Shown here one piece after another: positions 60,907-64,000 of a DNA stretch of 64,000 bases (within the stretch, counting starts at the first letter, position 1; each line of letters starts with the position of its first letter). The stretch is from positions 19,103 to 83,102 of the forward strand of contig NZ_VFIL01000017.1 of assembly GCF_007858285.1 (NCBI RefSeq), written 5' to 3'. This DNA is from Pseudomonas brenneri (GTDB lineage Bacteria > Pseudomonadota > Gammaproteobacteria > Pseudomonadales > Pseudomonadaceae). The notes under the pieces are model-generated. The model was given only the letters and a program-made list of their open reading frames with translations, ran no database searches and had not been told where the DNA came from. A program made the translations under genes and the position numbers.

Positions 60907-60946
60907 CAGCCCCTGGCAGTGAAATGGTATTCACCGGCAGGGGCTG
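60907..60946 (-). terminator. Large hairpin between the L,D-transpeptidase gene and the nag regulatory region
   Basis: CAGCCCCTG (60907-60915) and CAGGGGCTG (60938-60946) pair over 9 bp. The 22-nt loop holds a further TGAA/TTCA pairing. It follows the ldt stop by about 47 nt on the minus strand. No strong T-run is seen after it on that strand. Confidence 0.5.
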
Positions 60947-60992
60947 TGGGGGAGGCAGGTTTTTTTTGAATTATTTTACGAACGGTCGAAGG

Positions 60993-61496
60993 TTACGGGC
61001 GGATCTCGATCATCGTGCCGTCCTTGACCAGGTTCCACACTTCGCGCATGTCGACATTGCGCATGCCGATGCAACCGTCGGTCCAGTCCAGGGTGTGGAA
61101 CCACTGTTCGGGGTATTCCTCACTGTCTGGCGTGCCGTGGATCATGATCATGCTGCCGGGCTTGACCCCCTCGCGACGGGCGCGGGCGGCATCGCTGATG
61201 TTGGGGTAGGAGATATGCATGGAGAGGTTGAAGCGGTCGCTGGTCTTGCGCCAGTCGATCCAGTAGAAGCCTTCCGGGGTGCGGCGGTCGCCTTCGATCA
61301 GCTTGTGGCCCTTGGGGTTCTTGCCCAGGGAAATGCGGTAGGTCTTGAGTGGCTTGCCGTCGTTGATCAGTTGCAACTGATGGGCAGACTTGAGCACCAG
61401 GATCTTCTCGACGGGTTTACCGCCCAGGGTTTGCAGGGTGGTGGCGCACGACAGGCTGGCGAACGACAGGCAGAGCAGGGCAAGCAACCAACGCAT
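60993..61496 (-). CDS. Periplasmic L,D-transpeptidase family protein (YafK/ErfK type)
   Basis: This 167-residue exported protein has a signal peptide (about residues 1-18) and a YkuD-type domain (about 30-160). The catalytic cysteine is in TDGCIGMRN (about 143) and the conserved His in IMIHGTPDS (about 118). Such enzymes attach lipoproteins to peptidoglycan or make or remove 3-3 crosslinks. The start at 61496 was chosen because it begins the signal peptide. Which reaction applies is not decided by sequence alone. Confidence 0.92.
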   Translation of the reverse strand: MRWLLALLCLSFASLSCATTLQTLGGKPVEKILVLKSAHQLQLINDGKPLKTYRISLGKNPKGHKLIEGDRRTPEGFYWIDWRKTSDRFNLSMHISYPNISDAARARREGVKPGSMIMIHGTPDSEEYPEQWFHTLDWTDGCIGMRNVDMREVWNLVKDGTMIEIRP

Positions 61497-61519
61497 TGGA
61501 ACGATATCCGTATAAAGGC

Positions 61520-62068
61520 TTATTGCGCCGGTTGAGTCAGGGGCGGCACCGATTCGCTGCGCACGGGGAACACCTGTTGCCGACGGTCGGCAAAAAAGCA
61601 TTCTAAGGTACGCCTGACCGTGCGGAAAGCCAGCTCGGACCAAGGGATGTCGGCTTCGTCGAACAACCTGACTTCCAGGCTCTCGGGGCCGGCGGCAAAG
61701 TCCAGGTCGATCAGTTCGGCCCGGTAGAAGATATGCACCTGGCTGATGTGCGGGACATCGATCAGCGTGTAGATATTCAGGTTGCGCACCCTGGCGCAGG
61801 CTTCCTCCAGGGTTTCGCGCATGGCGCCCTGTTCGACGGTCTCGCCGTTCTCCATAAAACCTGCGGGCAGGGTCCAGAAGCCCAGGCGCGGTTCGATGGC
61901 GCGCCGGCACAGCAACACCTGGTCGCCCCAGACCGGCAGGGTGCCGGCGACGATATTGGGATTCTGATAGTGAATGGTCTGACAGTGGTCACACACATAA
62001 CGCAGGCGTGCGTCGCCTTCGGGAATGCGCTGGGTGACCGGTTTACCGCACTGGCTGCAGAAGTTCAT
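61520..62068 (-). CDS. Nudix hydrolase with N-terminal zinc ribbon
   Basis: This 182-residue protein starts at 62068 (MNFCSQCGKPV). A zinc ribbon (CSQC...CDHC, residues 4-7 and 27-30) precedes a Nudix box, GFMENGETVEQGAMRETLEEA (about residues 69-91 region). It resembles ADP-ribose or NADH pyrophosphatase-type Nudix enzymes with a zinc-ribbon; the true substrate is unknown. The in-frame upstream extension to 62182 overlaps the CoA-Nudix promoter region and was rejected. Confidence 0.9.
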   Translation of the reverse strand: MNFCSQCGKPVTQRIPEGDARLRYVCDHCQTIHYQNPNIVAGTLPVWGDQVLLCRRAIEPRLGFWTLPAGFMENGETVEQGAMRETLEEACARVRNLNIYTLIDVPHISQVHIFYRAELIDLDFAAGPESLEVRLFDEADIPWSELAFRTVRRTLECFFADRRQQVFPVRSESVPPLTQPAQ

Positions 62069-62214
62069 GCTTGGGTTCCTGGGGACTGCGCCTATCTTGG
62101 CGTGCAGGGCAGTGGCCTGCAAGTTGTCGTTTAGCGACACCGCCAGGGTTTTGGGGTTGGGCACCCGTACGCTTTGGTGCATGATGCAAGGTAGCCAACA
62201 GATCGAGATGACTC

Positions 62215-62817
62215 ATGCTGGACGAGCTACTTCGCCGGGTAAGCAATCACACACCACGCACGCTGGAAACTGACGGCCGTTTCCCTGAGGCCGCCGTACT
62301 GGTGCCGATTACCCGCAGTGACGAACCCGAGCTGATCCTGACCCTGCGTGCCAGCGGCCTGTCGACCCATGGCGGCGAAGTGGCGTTCCCGGGTGGGCGC
62401 CGCGACCCCGAAGACCCTGATCTGGTGTTCACCGCGTTGCGCGAGGCCGAAGAGGAAATCGGCCTGCCACCGGGCCTGGTGGAAGTGATCGGCCCCTTGA
62501 GCCCGCTGATCTCCCTGCACGGCATCCGCGTGACTCCCTATGTGGGGGTGATTCCCGATTACGTCGAGTACCTGGCCAACGATGCCGAGATTGCCGCGGT
62601 ATTCAGCGTGCCCCTGGAGTTTTTCCGCCAGGACCCACGCGAGCATACCCACCGTATCGATTACCAGGGCCGCAGTTGGTATGTGCCCAGCTATCGGTTC
62701 GGTGAGTACAAGATCTGGGGACTGACGGCGATCATGATCGTCGAGTTGATCAACCTGCTCTATGACGATGCCGACATCAGCCTGCACCGTCCGCCAAAAA
62801 GCTTTATCAATACTTAA
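62215..62817 (+). CDS. CoA pyrophosphatase (Nudix, NudL/YeaB type)
   Basis: This 200-residue Nudix protein has the UPF0035/CoA-type signature LSTHGGEVAFPGGRRDPED followed by ALREAEEEIGLPPGLVEVIG, together forming the Nudix box (about residues 51-85). These enzymes cleave CoA to 3',5'-ADP and 4'-phosphopantetheine. The start is ATG 62215. It is divergent from the zinc-ribbon Nudix gene, with 146 nt between the starts, and 35 nt upstream of the gamma-CA gene on the same strand. Confidence 0.92.
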   Translation: MLDELLRRVSNHTPRTLETDGRFPEAAVLVPITRSDEPELILTLRASGLSTHGGEVAFPGGRRDPEDPDLVFTALREAEEEIGLPPGLVEVIGPLSPLISLHGIRVTPYVGVIPDYVEYLANDAEIAAVFSVPLEFFRQDPREHTHRIDYQGRSWYVPSYRFGEYKIWGLTAIMIVELINLLYDDADISLHRPPKSFINT

Positions 62818-62852
62818 GCCATCGTTTGAATGGCAAGCCGTGAGGGAAGACC

Positions 62853-63377
62853 ATGAAATACCGCCTGGGCGATGCCCGCGTCGAGACCCATCCGCACAGT
62901 TGGGTGGCGCCCAATGCCACGCTGGTAGGCAAGGTCAAGCTGGAGGAGGGGGCCAACGTCTGGTTCAACGCGGTGTTGCGTGGCGACAACGAACTGATCC
63001 TGATCGGCAAGAACAGCAACGTGCAGGACGGCAGCGTGATGCACACCGACATGGGTTACCCGCTGACCCTGGGCACTGGGGTGACGGTGGGGCACAACGC
63101 GATGCTGCATGGTTGCACCGTTGGCGACTACAGCCTGATCGGCATCAACGCGGTGATTCTTAACGGTGCAAAAATCGGCCGGCACTGCATCATCGGCGCC
63201 AATTCGTTGATCGGCGAGGGCAAGGAAATCCCTGACGGCTCGCTGGTGATGGGCTCGCCCGGCAAGGTGGTGCGGGAATTGACCGAGCAGCAGAAAAACA
63301 TGCTTGAGGCCAGTGCTGCGCACTATGTGCATAACTCCCAGCGCTATGCCCGTGATCTGGTCGAGCAGGAAGAATGA
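62853..63377 (+). CDS. Gamma-carbonic-anhydrase-like hexapeptide-repeat protein
   Basis: This 174-residue protein is a left-handed beta-helix of the gamma-CA/YrdA/PaaY family. Hexapeptide repeats run from about residue 12 to 150, and the conserved metal ligands are seen in SVMHTDMG (His about 66) and VGHNAMLHG (His about 83 and 88). The C-terminal helix (about 150-170) packs in trimers. Activity as a carbonic anhydrase is not assured in this branch. The stop overlaps the following DUF1289 gene by 4 bp (ATGA). Confidence 0.93.
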   Translation: MKYRLGDARVETHPHSWVAPNATLVGKVKLEEGANVWFNAVLRGDNELILIGKNSNVQDGSVMHTDMGYPLTLGTGVTVGHNAMLHGCTVGDYSLIGINAVILNGAKIGRHCIIGANSLIGEGKEIPDGSLVMGSPGKVVRELTEQQKNMLEASAAHYVHNSQRYARDLVEQEE

Positions 63378-63589
63378 GTGCAGTCGAACGCCCCGTCGCC
63401 TCGCCCTGCGTGAGCATTTGTGCGTTGGATGACGACGATATCTGCACCGGTTGCCAGCGCAATGTCGACGAAATCACCCGTTGGAGCCGCATGGACAACG
63501 CCGAGCGGCGGGTGGTACTGGGGTTGTGTCATGAGCGGGCGCTGGCCAGCGGGGTAGTATGGATGATTCCTGGTAAATCTGGCGGCTGA
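63374..63589 (+). CDS. DUF1289 family protein
   Basis: This 71-residue protein has the DUF1289 pattern PCVSICALDDDDICTGCQRNVDEITRW, with cysteines at about residues 12, 16, 24 and 27 suggesting a bound metal or cluster. It is often near gamma-CA or Fe-S genes in pseudomonads. The molecular function is unknown. It overlaps the gamma-CA gene by 4 bp, indicating coupled translation. Confidence 0.9.
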   Translation: MSAVERPVASPCVSICALDDDDICTGCQRNVDEITRWSRMDNAERRVVLGLCHERALASGVVWMIPGKSGG

Positions 63590-63598
63590 TAGACCGCT

Positions 63599-63622
63599 AT
63601 CGCGAGCAAGCCTGCTCCCACA
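63599..63622. repeat. REP-like half next to the IS element
   Basis: ATCGCGAGCAAGCCTGCTCC + CACA is a degenerate REP, followed by TTGGAATGCATTTC as seen beside the REP at 15.9 kb. The IS element begins 19 nt later. Confidence 0.75.
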
Positions 63623-63640
63623 TTGGAATGCATTTCAAAA

Positions 63641-64000
63641 TGGACTGCCCCCAAGAAGTTGGACACCAATCCAATTTCTTGGGGTGTTCACATGAGCAAG
63701 TATTCAGATCAATTCAAGCTCACCGCCGTCCAGGCCTACCTGGAGGATGGCAAAGGGTTCAGAACAGTAGCTCAGCGATTTGCAGTGGACTTCAGCCTGC
63801 TGCGGCGCTGGGTCTGCGCTTTCCAGAAGCATGGTCAGTTCAGCCTGCGCAAACCAGGCCAGCGGTACAGTGTGACCTACAAGCGCTCAGTCCTTGAGTA
63901 CATGCACAAGCATCAGCTTTCCTCGCGCCAGACCGCCGCCCATTTCGGCCTCGGTCAGTCCTCGCAGATAGGCATTTGGGCACGGCAGCACTACAGTGGG
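63641..64000 (+). mobile_element. IS3-family insertion sequence, left end (cut by window end)
   Basis: The inverted-repeat-like end TGGACTGCCCCCAAGAAGTT begins at 63641, and the first transposase frame begins at 63692. The CCCCCAAGAAGTTGGACA end is characteristic of IS3-family elements. The right end, orfB and any target duplication are outside the window. Confidence 0.82.
63692..64000 (+). CDS. IS3-family transposase OrfA (N-terminal part, cut by window end)
   Basis: The frame is open from ATG 63692 to the last base (103 codons). It begins MSKYSDQFKLTAVQAYLEDG and carries helix-turn-helix segments (GFRTVAQRFAVDFSLLRRWV, about residues 22-41, and SRQTAAHFGLGQSSQIGIW, about 78-96) of the IS3 OrfA/InsE type that bind the element ends. 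The usual programmed frameshift to OrfB would lie beyond the window. Confidence 0.88.
   Translation, partial: MSKYSDQFKLTAVQAYLEDGKGFRTVAQRFAVDFSLLRRWVCAFQKHGQFSLRKPGQRYSVTYKRSVLEYMHKHQLSSRQTAAHFGLGQSSQIGIWARQHYSG

Overview
The window is chromosomal DNA from a Pseudomonas of the P. fluorescens group. The isc-ndk-rlmN-pilF-rodZ-ispG-hisS-yfgM-bamB-der gene order, the xseA/guaB/guaA block, the mltF/purL pair, the high GC content and the many 'GTAGGAGCGAGCTTGCTCGCGA'-type REP palindromes all point there. This identification comes from gene content and remembered family sequences; no search was run.

Layout. 1-13.9 kb is a dense housekeeping block on the + strand: the Fe-S assembly operon (iscS, truncated by the window edge, to iscX), ndk, rlmN, pilF, rodZ, ispG, hisS, yfgM, bamB and der. 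13.9-17.7 kb holds a methionine-type aminotransferase overlapping an omega-amidase-like gene, then leuA on the - strand with a small Leu-containing leader ORF. 18.1-22.3 kb is an accessory insertion with a large dermonecrotic-toxin-like protein that appears split by a frameshift. 22.5-30.5 kb holds an M23 peptidase, xseA, a divergent LysR/TSUP exporter pair, a zinc-ribbon protein, guaB and guaA. 30.7-33.1 kb carries an Old Yellow Enzyme and an exported epoxide hydrolase that closely resembles P. aeruginosa Cif, behind a promoter flanked by palindromes. 33.2-41.6 kb is a complete trehalose PTS locus: treR, treP, treC, a LamB-type porin, an EIIA-HPr-EI fusion and a free-standing EIIB-like protein without its cysteine. 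mltF and purL follow, then a 1.9-kilo-residue toxin-like protein (47.8-53.5 kb). 53.6-60.7 kb is a complete N-acetylglucosamine PTS operon (nagR-nagA-nagB-II-nagF-nagE, - strand). The end carries an L,D-transpeptidase, two Nudix hydrolases, a gamma-carbonic-anhydrase-like protein, a DUF1289 protein and the left end of an IS3-family element.

How the parts work together. The tre and nag loci each encode a private phosphorelay from PEP to sugar (EI, HPr and EIIA in one polypeptide), a membrane permease, a catabolic enzyme set and a GntR/HutC-type repressor with paired operators. Both also carry the same derived cysteine-less EIIB-like domain, once as a separate protein and once fused to NagE. 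The giant toxin gene lies 81 bp downstream of nagE on the same strand with no visible terminator, so it may be read together with GlcNAc catabolism. Both toxin-like proteins end in TIKI/ChaN/EreA-like domains. The giant one has two copies, and the first has lost its predicted metal ligands.

Repeats. Four REP doublets (REPINs) of about 98 bp share an internal conserved ATCGTYAACGAT-like motif, and several REP singlets lie in other intergenic gaps.
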